This document shows positions 49,035-56,778 of a DNA stretch of 64,000 bases, in pieces. The stretch lies in assembly GCA_017302105.1 (NCBI GenBank), contig JAFLCS010000002.1, positions 437,001 through 501,000 on the forward strand, written 5' to 3'. This DNA is from Caulobacterales bacterium. Its GTDB lineage: Bacteria > Pseudomonadota > Alphaproteobacteria > Caulobacterales > Caulobacteraceae. The notes under the pieces were generated by a model, which did no database searches, was not told the origin of the DNA, and saw nothing but the letters and a program-made list of their open reading frames with translations. Position numbers and translations under genes: made by a program. Every line of letters starts with the position of its first letter. The first letter of the stretch is position 1.

Positions 49035-49961
49035 ATGAGCGAGCACGACGACTACGAACCCGAACACGCTGCATCGCCGACCGACCAGATCGCGCAGGAG
49101 CTTCAGCTCTACGGCTACCGACCTTCGGAAGACGAGGCCGATCCCAGGCCCGTGCCGGAGGACCGCATCATCGAAGGCGCCGTCGCCGACATCTTCGACG
49201 CCTTGATCTCCACCGTGGCCGATACGAGCCTCGATCCTGACCTCAACGACCTCCTCTGGTCGACCGTCAATATGTTCCACCGTGCCGTCGAACGGGCAGA
49301 CCGCAAGCTCGACGACAACGAGCAGGCGCAGAAACGGCTCCAGCGCGAACAGGACGGCTCGGAGGTCAAATCCGTCCAGCTCGAACGTCTCATCGAACTC
49401 GGGCAATCATTGATCGAACGGCGCGACAGCCTGGAAGTCTTCCGCGACAGCGCCGCAGACCACTACCACCGCGCCACCGGTTCACCCTGGTCCCAGCGCA
49501 CAGGATCGAGGGTCAACCATCGCCACCTCACCGCTGCGATGATCGACAGCCGTGACTTCATCGCCGCCAAACGCCGCGCGGAAACCGAGGTGCTCGTGCC
49601 CGCTGGCCCGAAGATCGCCTTCTCCGGCGGCGACACTGTCGACCACAAGCTGATCTGGGCCAAGCTCGACCAGGTTCACGCCAAGCACCCCGACATGGTG
49701 CTGATGCACGGCGGATCCCCGAAAGGGGCCGAAAAGATCGCCGCTAAATGGGCTGAGACCCGCAAGGTGCCGCAGGTCGCCTTCAAGCCCGACTGGACCA
49801 AGCACGCCAAGGCGGCCCCGTTCAAGCGCAATGACGCCATGCTAGCGATCATGCCGATCGGCGTCCTGATCTTCCCGGGCACAGGCATCCAGGAAAATCT
49901 CGCCGACAAGGCTCGGAAGTTCGGTATTCCGGTTTATCGGTTCGGAACGGGCGGCGCATAA
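49035..49961 (+). CDS. DUF2493 (YspA/SLOG-like) domain protein
   Basis: A 308-residue protein. An acidic helical N-terminal half is followed by a SLOG-superfamily DUF2493 domain: KIAFSGGDTVDHKLIWAKLDQV, MVLMHGGSPKGAEKIAAKWA, VLIFPGTGIQENLADKAR. SLOG domains bind nucleotide-derived ligands. Such genes are standard in this ICE type, but the role is unknown. I chose ATG 49035 (GGAG 7 bases before); the frame is open far upstream but of non-coding character. Confidence 0.85.
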   Translation: MSEHDDYEPEHAASPTDQIAQELQLYGYRPSEDEADPRPVPEDRIIEGAVADIFDALISTVADTSLDPDLNDLLWSTVNMFHRAVERADRKLDDNEQAQKRLQREQDGSEVKSVQLERLIELGQSLIERRDSLEVFRDSAADHYHRATGSPWSQRTGSRVNHRHLTAAMIDSRDFIAAKRRAETEVLVPAGPKIAFSGGDTVDHKLIWAKLDQVHAKHPDMVLMHGGSPKGAEKIAAKWAETRKVPQVAFKPDWTKHAKAAPFKRNDAMLAIMPIGVLIFPGTGIQENLADKARKFGIPVYRFGTGGA

Positions 49962-50244
49962 GCGCCGTCCGCATTTCCACAGGCCAGCCAATATGGCGGC
50001 AAGACGCATCGGGATGCGCGCCATCGAACAACCACCGCTCCCGTCGCAGATCTCCACCCCGCTTCAAATGCGCTGATCCTTGGTCCCGCCGAGGGCCTGA
50101 CGCCATCAACCCGTAAAGGGTCGGACTACGCATGTGCGTGCCGCCGCTCCGGCTTCCCCTGCGCGGTGATTGCGGCCCTCGGCCGAACACATCGGGCGCC
50201 TGTCAGCGGGGGGTGGACCTCCGCTCGAAACAGGAGCCGGATCG

Positions 50245-50412
50245 ATGTCCTTCCACGACGCACACGCCTTCGCCTTCAGCCTCGCCACCACCCTGATGGC
50301 CGTCATCGTCATCTTCCGCGCCGGTGACGGCACGCTCTCGGTCATGCCCGCCAGCGAATATGACGGCGACAGCGCGGCCATCGTCGATGAAATCGACCCT
50401 TTCGCCCCATGA
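50245..50412 (+). CDS. small protein with one hydrophobic segment
   Basis: A 55-residue product (FAFSLATTLMAVIVIF is the single hydrophobic stretch; the tail is acidic, DEIDPFAP). CAGGAG lies about 10 bases before ATG 50245. It is probably a small inner-membrane protein; the family is not recognised. Confidence 0.5.
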   Translation: MSFHDAHAFAFSLATTLMAVIVIFRAGDGTLSVMPASEYDGDSAAIVDEIDPFAP

Positions 50413-50554
50413 CCGGCAGAAAATTACCGCGCGCGATGCCGAAACCCTGCCGGTTTCCGCTCCCGCCGACGGCGATGTTCTGCTATAGTTCCCGTCGCGC
50501 CGCGGTGGTGGTGGAGGCGCGACCTTCAGACCTTTTTGTCTCGGAGACACCACC

Positions 50555-50995
50555 ATGATCATTTTTGGCATCATCTTGTCCATCGCAGCCATCGGCTTCT
50601 TGTGCTGGCTGCTGTTTACGCTCGCCGTCTTCGCGCTGCCTTTCTTCGCAGGTGTCACCGCTGGCGGCTGGGCCTATCACACGGGCGCAGGCTGGCTGGG
50701 CGCGATCCTCGTCGGCACGGTCGCGGCCGGGCTGACGCTCGGCTTCGGCCAGGTCTTGCTTGCGACCGTCCGTCCGCTCTGGGCCAAGTTTGCGATCGCC
50801 GCGATCTTCGTCGCGCCCGCCGTCATCGCGGGTTATCACGCCGTCCACGGAATCGTGAAACACACCATGCCTTCGGAGACTTGGCAGAACGTCTTCTCGG
50901 TCCTCGGCTCGATTGCGGTGGGCATCACGGCGTTTCTGCGCGTTGCGGGCATGGCGGCGCCCGTCCCTGCGAACCAGGGGCTGGCGCGGGCTTAG
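50555..50995 (+). CDS. small multi-pass membrane protein
   Basis: A 146-residue protein with four hydrophobic segments (starting IFGIILSIAAIGFLCWLLF; second half AAIFVAPAVIAGYHAV and VFSVLGSIAVGITAFLRVA). GGAG lies upstream of ATG 50555. It occurs in the accessory part of the ICE backbone; function unknown. Confidence 0.72.
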   Translation: MIIFGIILSIAAIGFLCWLLFTLAVFALPFFAGVTAGGWAYHTGAGWLGAILVGTVAAGLTLGFGQVLLATVRPLWAKFAIAAIFVAPAVIAGYHAVHGIVKHTMPSETWQNVFSVLGSIAVGITAFLRVAGMAAPVPANQGLARA

Positions 50996-51578
50996 ACGAC
51001 CTCGGCAACGTGAGCGGCAACGCCCGAACAGCGGGGAAAGACGCTATCCCTGTCGCCAGAGATCGCGTGGGTGTTGCGCAGGAGCGACGGATCGGAGCCG
51101 CGCCCCAAGGCCCGCACCCTCAAGGGAGCTACGATCAGCGGCGAGCACGAACGGCAGCAGTACCCGAATATCGGTGACGGGTTCGTTCTGTGGTGGGCCG
51201 GGCACGGGAGGGAGCACAACCTGCCTGTCCGGCAAGATGCAACAATGCCGGCGAACGACCGGTCCTGTTCCCTTGCTGGTCACGAGATGTCGCCGGGCGT
51301 CTCCTTCATCTGTCCCGTTGAACGAGCGCACCTCACGGCCTCTCCAATGGCTTGATCTGGCCGAAGGCCGGCTTCGCCTCGACCGCCTATGCCGCAACGG
51401 CGCGTCACAACTTTCTTCCCCTGGGTTTCACCCATTCCTCGCGAGACAAGAAAGCCGCGCCTGCGCCGTCCTCCGCTCCGCTTCGGTCGCAAGCGATGCG
51501 GCGTCGGTCACCTCCGGCCCACCGATCGCCATCGAGGCCGCATGGTGCGGGCTCGAAAACGGAAAACGGAGACTTACC
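50996..51578. other. 583-base region without a supported gene
   Basis: Several open frames cross this stretch, but their translations are Arg/Pro/Ser-rich and show no family pattern. The longest with its own start is 51071-51355 (94 codons), which lacks a convincing ribosome site. GTGACGGGTT at about 51174 matches the 5' stem of the leader copies, but I find no matching 3' stem. It may hold a decayed gene or the leader of DUF736. Confidence 0.4.
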
Positions 51579-51905
51579 ATGGCGACCATCGGCACCTTCA
51601 AGAAGACCGGCTCGAACGAATTCACCGGCGAAATCGTCACCCTCAGCGTCCAGGCCAAGGGCGTGCGCATCGTTCCCGACCTGCGGGCCACCGGCGAAAA
51701 CGCCCCCAGCCACCGCGTTCTGGTCGGCCGCGCCGAGATCGGCGCCGCCTGGTCCAAGCGTTCCAACGAAGGCCGCGATTATCTGGGCCTCAAGCTCGAC
51801 GATCCGAGCTTCAACGCCCCAATCTACGCCAACCTCTTCGACGACGAGGACGGCGAGAGCTACTCGCTGATCTGGTCCCGCCCCAACGGGCGCCGGGGCG
51901 ACTGA
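51579..51905 (+). CDS. DUF736 family protein, copy 1
   Basis: A 108-residue protein matching the DUF736 pattern: MATIGTFKKTGSNEFTGEI, then GRAEIGAAWSKRSNEGRDYLGLKLDDPSF and LIWSRPNGRRG. DUF736 genes are regular members of alphaproteobacterial ICEs and plasmids, with unknown function. ATG 51579 is preceded by GGAG at about 9 bases. A second, diverged copy is at 58824. Confidence 0.9.
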   Translation: MATIGTFKKTGSNEFTGEIVTLSVQAKGVRIVPDLRATGENAPSHRVLVGRAEIGAAWSKRSNEGRDYLGLKLDDPSFNAPIYANLFDDEDGESYSLIWSRPNGRRGD

Positions 51906-51918
51906 TCTCCCCGAGCAA

Positions 51919-51942
51919 GGCCCCGGCCGAAAGGCCGGGGCC
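51919..51942 (+). terminator. strong GNRA-capped hairpin after DUF736
   Basis: GGCCCCGGCC (51919-51928) and GGCCGGGGCC (51933-51942) form a perfect 10-bp GC stem capped by GAAA. There is no T-run after it, so it may slow or stabilise the transcript rather than terminate it cleanly. Confidence 0.6.
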
Positions 51943-52003
51943 GCCTGCCTGCCAAAACCGAATCAGTTCGGCGCGGGAGGCCGAGTATGGCTAGAAGATA
52001 AGC

Positions 52004-52037
52004 GTCGCGAACGCTGAATTCTGGTGGCGCTCGCGAC
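52004..52037. promoter_or_regulatory. imperfect inverted repeat upstream of the XRE gene (candidate operator)
   Basis: GTCGCGAACGC (52004-52014) and GCGCTCGCGAC (52027-52037) are inverted repeats with one mismatch, 12 bases apart. They lie about 65-95 bases before the XRE gene start and could be a second regulator site besides the palindrome at 52091. Confidence 0.4.
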
Positions 52038-52090
52038 AAGAGCGACTAAAATAGCCGTAGTTCTGGCAAGTGCGTTTTGGCCGGTGGGAG

Positions 52091-52108
52091 GTGATCATGC
52101 ATGATCAC
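52091..52108. promoter_or_regulatory. perfect 18-bp palindrome over the XRE gene start codon (candidate operator)
   Basis: GTGATCATGCATGATCAC is its own reverse complement and includes the ATG at 52101 and part of the ribosome site. A dimeric XRE protein binding here would block its own expression. ICE control genes of the QseC type are autoregulated through such sites, so this fits the assigned role. Confidence 0.65.
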
Positions 52109-52355
52109 CGCCCGACAATCACGGGCCGCACGCGCGTTGCTGGGTTGGACACAGGAGACGCTCGCTGACAAGGCCCGAGTATCGCTAACCGCTCTCAAGC
52201 GCCTCGAATCCGAAAACGGGCTCGATGTGTATGAGACAACGCGCGATCAAGTCAGGCGGGCACTGGAAGCCGCTGGCGTCGTACTTCTGTCCACTGACAA
52301 AGGCGAAGGAGTGCTGCGGCTTCATGATGAACACCAGCGACGATCCCCATCGTAG
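52101..52355 (+). CDS. XRE-family regulator (QseC-like)
   Basis: An 84-residue helix-turn-helix protein: ARQSRAARALLGWTQETLADKARVS and LTALKRLESENGL are the XRE helices (residues ~4-40). The length fits controller-like repressors. It lies just upstream of a QseM-like antiactivator and FseA-like activator, the arrangement used in ICEMlSymR7A, where QseC sets the on/off state of qseM. The assignment to QseC is by context. The start is inside an 18-bp palindrome. Confidence 0.8.
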   Translation: MITARQSRAARALLGWTQETLADKARVSLTALKRLESENGLDVYETTRDQVRRALEAAGVVLLSTDKGEGVLRLHDEHQRRSPS

Positions 52356-52470
52356 CCGTCGCGCTGACGCGGTGGCGACCCGCCCTGTTTTTCCACCATA
52401 TGCATGTCCTGCGTCAAAGACAGCAGCGGAATTGGTTAACAGGATCGCATCAGGCGAATAGGATGGCACG

Positions 52471-52743
52471 GTGACACGATCAGCCCCGCAGTTTCTTGAC
52501 GAACCACCTCCCGGCCAGGGTCTGACGCCCTATGACCGAGAGCACATGACTTTGTATCTCCGCTTGCTCGACGCCGCTCGCGATGGTGCCGACTGGCGCG
52601 AGGCTGTACAGATTCTGTTCGGTCTCGATCCCGAACTCGATCCAAGACGTTGTCGCCTGATCCACGACTCACATCTTGCCCGTGCGCGCTGGATGTCCGA
52701 CCGCGGCTATCGAAATCTGGTCCGCGAAAGTCAAAGGCACTGA
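52471..52743 (+). CDS. DUF2285 protein, QseM-like antiactivator
   Basis: A 90-residue protein (GTG start; AGGAT upstream) with the DUF2285 pattern LTPYDREHMTLYLRLLDAAR, DGADWREAVQILFGLDPE, and HLARARWMSDRGYRNLV at the end. The same DG...REIAQ...D and ...A.GYRKLL pattern recurs in the C-terminal domain of the split activator downstream. In ICEMlSymR7A the small DUF2285 protein QseM binds and blocks both FseA and TraR. This is inferred here from domain and position. Confidence 0.8.
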   Translation: MTRSAPQFLDEPPPGQGLTPYDREHMTLYLRLLDAARDGADWREAVQILFGLDPELDPRRCRLIHDSHLARARWMSDRGYRNLVRESQRH

Positions 52744-52856
52744 CAGAGTGATGCCGCCCTGGCATCGCTCTCTGCCGTCAAGACCTCTTCCCTCAATCAA
52801 CCTTTCCGGGAAATCATATCTCTCCCGCAATTTGGTCAATCGATGGGAGGAACGCG

Positions 52857-53111
52857 ATGACGCCGGACGCATCCCTGTGGCGCTCGCCCGCGCACTACGA
52901 TCACATCGATGATCTCACCGCATCCGACCTTGCCTGGGAGTGGCTGCGCCGAAACGATGCTTATGACCATGACTACGAAGCGTTCGATGACGCGCATGTC
53001 GATCGACAAGAGCTGACAGGTAAGATCCGTCAGCAATGGGGGTTACGATTTCCCTGTCGATCCTCTGCGCGCCCCACCAGACGCCCCCGTCTTTTGGCTA
53101 CCGCAGCATGA
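52857..53111 (+). CDS. FseA-like excision activator, N-terminal ORF (DUF6499-like)
   Basis: An 84-codon ORF with a very good ribosome site (GGGAGG). MTPDASLWRSPAHYDHIDDL and DLAWEWLRRNDAYDHDYEAF match the DNA-binding N-domain of the FseA/DUF6499 group. After about codon 66 (GLRFP) the zero frame becomes Arg/Ser-rich and ends at 53111, whereas the +1 frame continues with the expected domain. In ICEMlSymR7A, FseA is made only by +1 programmed ribosomal frameshifting between two such ORFs. The fused product here would be about 252 residues. Confidence 0.8.
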   Translation: MTPDASLWRSPAHYDHIDDLTASDLAWEWLRRNDAYDHDYEAFDDAHVDRQELTGKIRQQWGLRFPCRSSARPTRRPRLLATAA

Positions 53112-53616
53112 CACCAGCATCCTGGTGCTCGGAGCTGCGCCAGCCGAGTTGGGCCCAGTCGATCCGCCACCGGTTATCGATGCAGCGGTCTCAGTGACCG
53201 AAAACAACACTGCTTACTTGCTGTTTGACGTCGGCAGCGGCCAACAACTTCAACTCATTCACGAGGGTCTTGCAGCTACAGCAGCAATCATCCCGCTCGG
53301 TGTGGATGGGTTCGATCGCCTCGAAGCCGTTTATCGGCTTCTGGCTGCTCTGCATGGCCGTGTGGTTCCTCCCGACACACGTTTGACTGCCCAGCAACGG
53401 GCACGGATGCGCCGAATGCTGCAAGCTTTCGACGGTCATCGGGCCGGTGCGACCGGGCGCGAGATCGCGCAGGTCATGTTCAAAACCGGCGCACCAGACC
53501 GCAGCGAATGGCAAACTTCTTCAGTGCGGCATGCTGTCAAGGCGCTGATCCGCGATGCCCGAACCATGATCGCGGGTGGCTATCGCAAACTGCTTCGGCA
53601 TCGCCGCGTTTCTTAG
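53017..53616 (+). CDS. FseA-like excision activator, C-terminal ORF (DUF2285), read in the +1 frame
   Basis: This frame opens after TGA at 53014-53016 and runs to 53616. Before GTG 53125 it has no good start, and the segment from 53056 (VDPLRAPPDAPVFWLPQHD) is protein-like and continues GLRFP of the first ORF. The C-terminal DUF2285 domain shows LTAQQRARMRRMLQAFDGHR, ATGREIAQVMFKTG and MIAGGYRKLLRHR. It is therefore best seen as the second half of one protein made by +1 frameshifting. GTG 53125 could give a 163-residue stand-alone product. Confidence 0.78.
   Translation, partial: QVRSVSNGGYDFPVDPLRAPPDAPVFWLPQHDTSILVLGAAPAELGPVDPPPVIDAAVSVTENNTAYLLFDVGSGQQLQLIHEGLAATAAIIPLGVDGFDRLEAVYRLLAALHGRVVPPDTRLTAQQRARMRRMLQAFDGHRAGATGREIAQVMFKTGAPDRSEWQTSSVRHAVKALIRDARTMIAGGYRKLLRHRRVS
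53049..53058 (+). other. candidate +1 programmed frameshift site (TTT CCC TGT)
   Basis: Zero-frame codons TTT-CCC-TGT span 53049-53057. Slipping the CCC tRNA forward by one base (to CCT) makes the next codon GTC and joins LRFP to VDPLRAPPD, which fits the family sequence FP-x-DP. CCC followed by T is a known type of +1-prone site. A different point between 53017 and 53111 is possible. Confidence 0.55.
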
Positions 53617-53753
53617 GCCTAGATGGCTCGCCCGGTGGGCGATTTCGATACCCCCAACTTCGCCCTACATCCCGACACTCGCGCTTCGCCATCGTGACCT
53701 TCTTCCGCCGCCGATCATCGGTGGCCCCACCGAAGATCACGAAAGGCCGATCC

Positions 53754-54035
53754 ATGCGACCCGACCTCGCCGTTTTGCCGCCGCGCTTTCTGCGCACCAA
53801 GGAAGCAGCTGAATTCCTTAGCCTTTCAGCCCGCACGCTGGAGAAACATCGCACCTACGGGACTGGCCCGGCCTATCGCAAGCTCGGCGGGCGCGTCGTC
53901 TATTCGGTAGACGATCTCGAAGCTTGGGCCGCGCGTGGCGCGGTGACCTCGACCTCCGATCCGCGGGGCAACGTGCTGCCTGCCAAGCGTCAGGTGCAGC
54001 CGCTTGTGGCGCAGCCTGGCCGCTTCGCACGCTGA
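53754..54035 (+). CDS. AlpA/MerR-like helix-turn-helix protein, likely excisionase (RdfS-like)
   Basis: A 93-residue DNA-binding protein: LRTKEAAEFLSLSARTLEKHR, then GPAYRKLGGRVVYSVDDLEAWAA, the winged-helix pattern of AlpA/excisionase proteins. In ICEMlSymR7A the FseA target is rdfS, which encodes the recombination directionality factor, and this gene lies just downstream of the FseA-like ORFs. The frame is open to 53508, but ATG 53754 gives the domain N-terminus. Confidence 0.83.
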   Translation: MRPDLAVLPPRFLRTKEAAEFLSLSARTLEKHRTYGTGPAYRKLGGRVVYSVDDLEAWAARGAVTSTSDPRGNVLPAKRQVQPLVAQPGRFAR

Positions 54036-54048
54036 TCGCGGTTTCCGA

Positions 54049-55212
54049 ATGGCGGCGCGGCATCAGTCCCTTTCGGAGCGCGGACAGCTCGACCTGTTCC
54101 GGGCGCTCCCCGGCGATTTCGCGCCACGAGACGCGCAGGATCTCATGGCCTATCCGTTCTTCTCCCTCTCCAAATCTCATCGCGTCGCGCCGATCGACTT
54201 TTGCGCCGGCAAGATCGCGATCCGGGTCGAGGCCGTGCCGGATCACGGCATGGCGACCATCTGGGACGCCGACATCCTGATCTGGGCGGCGAGTCAGATC
54301 GTCGAAGCCCGCGACGCGGGGCTTCGCACCTCACGGCTGATGGCCGCCACCCCCTATGAAATTCTGCGGTTCATCGGCCGCGGCACGAGCCTGCGCGATT
54401 ATCAGCGCCTGAAGGCGGCACTAGATCGGCTCCAGTCCACCACGATTTCAACTACGATCCGCCAGCCTCTCGAAGGCCGTCGGCATCGTTTCTCGTGGAT
54501 CAACGAGTGGAAGGAGCGCACCGACCGGAATGGGCGACCTGACGGGATCGAGCTGATCGTGCCCGACTGGTTCTACCAAGCCGTGCTCGACGACGCGCTC
54601 GTGCTGACCATCGACCGTGCCTATTTCGATCTCACCGGCGGGCTCGATCGCTGGCTATACCGCATCGTGCGCAAGCATGGCGGCCGGCAGCGCAATGGTT
54701 GGCGTTTCGACTTCCGCCACCTCCACCAGAAGTCCGGCGCATTATCGCCCTTCAAACGCTTTGCCTTCGAGCTGCGCGACATCATTCGCCGCCAGCCTCT
54801 GCCCGGCTACACGCTGTTTCTCGAAGCCGAAATCGGCGGGCGGATGCTGCTCGCCTTCGAGCCGATTCCGGCCTGTGGACAGACTGTGGATAGCGTCGTG
54901 CCATCGGGAACCGGCAGGCGCGTGCTATCGGGAACCACCCCCTCGTGCCATCGGGAACCTAAACAGGACCTAACCCTCCGCACGAAAAGCGGAATTTGCT
55001 CCCCTAACTTAGAGTCTAACGTACTGACTCTAACTTGTTGTTGTGAGTCAGGGGATTGTGGAGACAGTGCCTCTCCATTTCAGTCTGCCATCGGCGGACT
55101 GATCCGTAAAGCCGCTTTTACTTGCGAAGACATTGGCGAGCGCCCGCCAGGGCGCGCGAATGCCGCCGTCTGCCGCCGCTGCGGCCGTTCCCTTCCAACA
55201 TCGTCACGCTGA
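54049..55212 (+). CDS. repA: replication initiator protein RepA (RPA family)
   Basis: A 387-residue plasmid-type initiator (replication initiator protein A, PF10134 type): QLDLFRALPGDFAPRDAQDLMAYPFFSLSK-like start, SLRDYQRLKAALDRLQSTTI, SWINEWKERTDRNGRPDGIE, and FDLTGGLDRWLYRIVRKHGG. From about residue 280 the sequence (carrying the iteron-like repeats) loses family character and becomes Cys/Ser-rich. The tail may be a read-through after the true function ends. ATG 54049 replaces an upstream TTG. ICEs with rep genes can replicate briefly after excision. Confidence 0.85.
   Translation: MAARHQSLSERGQLDLFRALPGDFAPRDAQDLMAYPFFSLSKSHRVAPIDFCAGKIAIRVEAVPDHGMATIWDADILIWAASQIVEARDAGLRTSRLMAATPYEILRFIGRGTSLRDYQRLKAALDRLQSTTISTTIRQPLEGRRHRFSWINEWKERTDRNGRPDGIELIVPDWFYQAVLDDALVLTIDRAYFDLTGGLDRWLYRIVRKHGGRQRNGWRFDFRHLHQKSGALSPFKRFAFELRDIIRRQPLPGYTLFLEAEIGGRMLLAFEPIPACGQTVDSVVPSGTGRRVLSGTTPSCHREPKQDLTLRTKSGICSPNLESNVLTLTCCCESGDCGDSASPFQSAIGGLIRKAAFTCEDIGERPPGRANAAVCRRCGRSLPTSSR
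54898..54959 (+). repeat. three iteron-like direct repeats within repA
   Basis: GTGCYATCGGGAACC occurs three times: 54898-54912, 54922-54936 and 54945-54959, spaced 24 and 23 bases (about two helical turns). Just to the left, CTGTGGATAG (near 54884-54893) resembles a DnaA box, and AT-richer sequence follows to the right. This looks like a small replication origin inside the 3' part of repA. Confidence 0.65.
55009..55033. repeat. inverted repeat TTAGAGTC/GACTCTAA beside the iterons
   Basis: TTAGAGTC (55009-55016) and GACTCTAA (55026-55033) are perfect inverted repeats, 9 bases apart. TCTAAC recurs at about 56633, on the other side of the IS110 insertion, suggesting that the repeat cluster once was continuous with it. 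It may be part of the origin or a partition site. Confidence 0.5.
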
Positions 55213-55456
55213 GGTGCGGCTCATGTCTCTCCGAGGAGCACTCGCTAACGTCCGTGGTCGGCATGGTGTCCGCCACATTCCGGGATCTGGAGACCAGGCG
55301 GTCAGGCTAACAAGCGCCGTGCGGTTTCGCCCGAAGGCTGCCGGCAATTCAAGTTTCGATCTCGCCCGTGTCCCCGTCTCCTCGGGAGACGCCGCTCCGC
55401 CGTGGCGGAACCTAGTGACGCGCCGGAAGGGCGCGGCCGGATCGCTTACGCCGTCA

Positions 55457-56503
55457 TCATGCGCGAGCGATCCGGCCGCCCTTCAGGCCGACGCCATATC
55501 GGAAGGTCGAGCCATCGACCCAGATCTTGTGCAGGAGAACGGCCAAGGCCCGCGCCACGGCGGTCGCGGCCTTTTTCAGCCCCTTCTTCTTCAAGAGCCT
55601 CAGCCCCCAGAGCCTAAGCTTGAAGGTCTTCGGGATGCGCGTGAGGATGGCGATCGCCGCCTCGTAGAGCATGGCGCGCGTCATCTCGTCCCCGCATTTG
55701 GAGATGCGGCCCGACCAGTCGGTCTCGCCAGATTGGTATCGTCGTGGCGTCAACCCGAAGTGCGCGCCGACGGTCACGGACTTTTTGAACCGGCCGGGAT
55801 CATCGACGGTGGCGCGGAAGGTCAGCGCCACGATAGCGCCGACGCCGGGCACCGTCATCAGCCGCCGCACCGCCTTGTCCTCGCGCGCTGCCGTCAGCGC
55901 CAGCCGGTGCATGCGGGCGAACTGCAAGCGCATCGCCGCGCGGGCGGCCAGCAACGGTTCGACGATCTGTTCCAGCTCGGCAAGGCCGGCAACCAGCTCG
56001 CGTACGCGCCCGTCGAACTTGCCGATCGAGACCGGACCGACCTTCAGGCCGAACGGCCGGATCAGGCCGCGGATCATGTTCTCCATGTCGAGCACCTTGC
56101 CGAGCAGCGCCTTGCGGCCGGCGAGCAGCATCCGCAGCGCCTGCGCCTCGCGCGACTTGACGTGGACGGGCCGGAACCAGCCGGTGCGCATCAACTGCGC
56201 GATGCCGCGCGCATCGTTCCTGTCGGTCTTGTTCAGCATGGCGTTCAGCGCCGCCTTCGTGTGGCGGGTCTCGATGCAGACGACCGGCAGCCCTTTTTCA
56301 TCAAGGGCGGCATAGAGCCAGGCGCTGAACGAGAAGGCTTCCAGCCCGACCCGCTTGAGATGGATGCCCCATTCGGCCAGGAACAGTTCGATCGCCTCCG
56401 GGTCGGACGGGAGTTTTCCTTCCCGGACGACCTTGCCCTCGCCATTCATCACGCACACGCTCGTCGCCTCCAGCGACACGTCCAGTCCCGCATAGAACTC
56501 CAT
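55457..56503 (-). mobile_element. IS110-family transposase (insertion sequence between repA and parA)
   Basis: A 348-residue DEDD transposase on the minus strand, opposite to all ICE genes around it. The N-terminal RuvC-like catalytic residues include D8 (YAGLDVSLE), Glu in GLEAFSF and the Asp pair in TDRNDARG. The C-terminal Transposase_20 domain has LMTVPGVGAIVALTF and GRISKCGDEMTRAMLY with the active Ser. IS110 elements lack clear inverted repeats and carry a bridge RNA next to the gene; the 56504-56620 stretch is the natural place for one if it is of the IS110 subgroup. GGCTAACA at 55306 and 56620 might mark the ends, but that is weak. Confidence 0.93.
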
Positions 56504-56778
56504 GTTTCATCTCCGTCGCCGATCCTGACGGAGCACCACGCGCCGCCCTCCATGATCGTTTCACGGAGGCATCATCGCCACAGCCGCAACGCTGGCGAGG
56601 GGGCACTGGTCAGTACCCCGGCTAACAGAGAATCTAACTCTGTAGAGCGCACGCGTGAGGTGGAAAACCTCATCCGCGGCGCCGCAAAGGCCCTTCGCGG
56701 TGCTCGCAAGCGGCCGACAGCGCCAACCGCCGAAACCTTCGCGCCGTTGCTTTCCCTAACGTCACCGGGGAAGAAGCC

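Noticed and set aside
50441..50457. GAAACC/GGTTTC inverted repeat after the small gene at 50245
   Set aside because: Only a 6-bp stem with no T-run; too weak to call a terminator.
51174..51183. GTGACGGGTT, the 5' stem sequence of the three leaders, in the gap before DUF736
   Set aside because: No matching CCCGTC arm or GAGAGAG strand follows at the right distance, so it is not counted as a fourth leader.
51071..51355. 94-codon frame in the 583-base gap before DUF736
   Set aside because: No convincing ribosome site, biased composition and no family resemblance.
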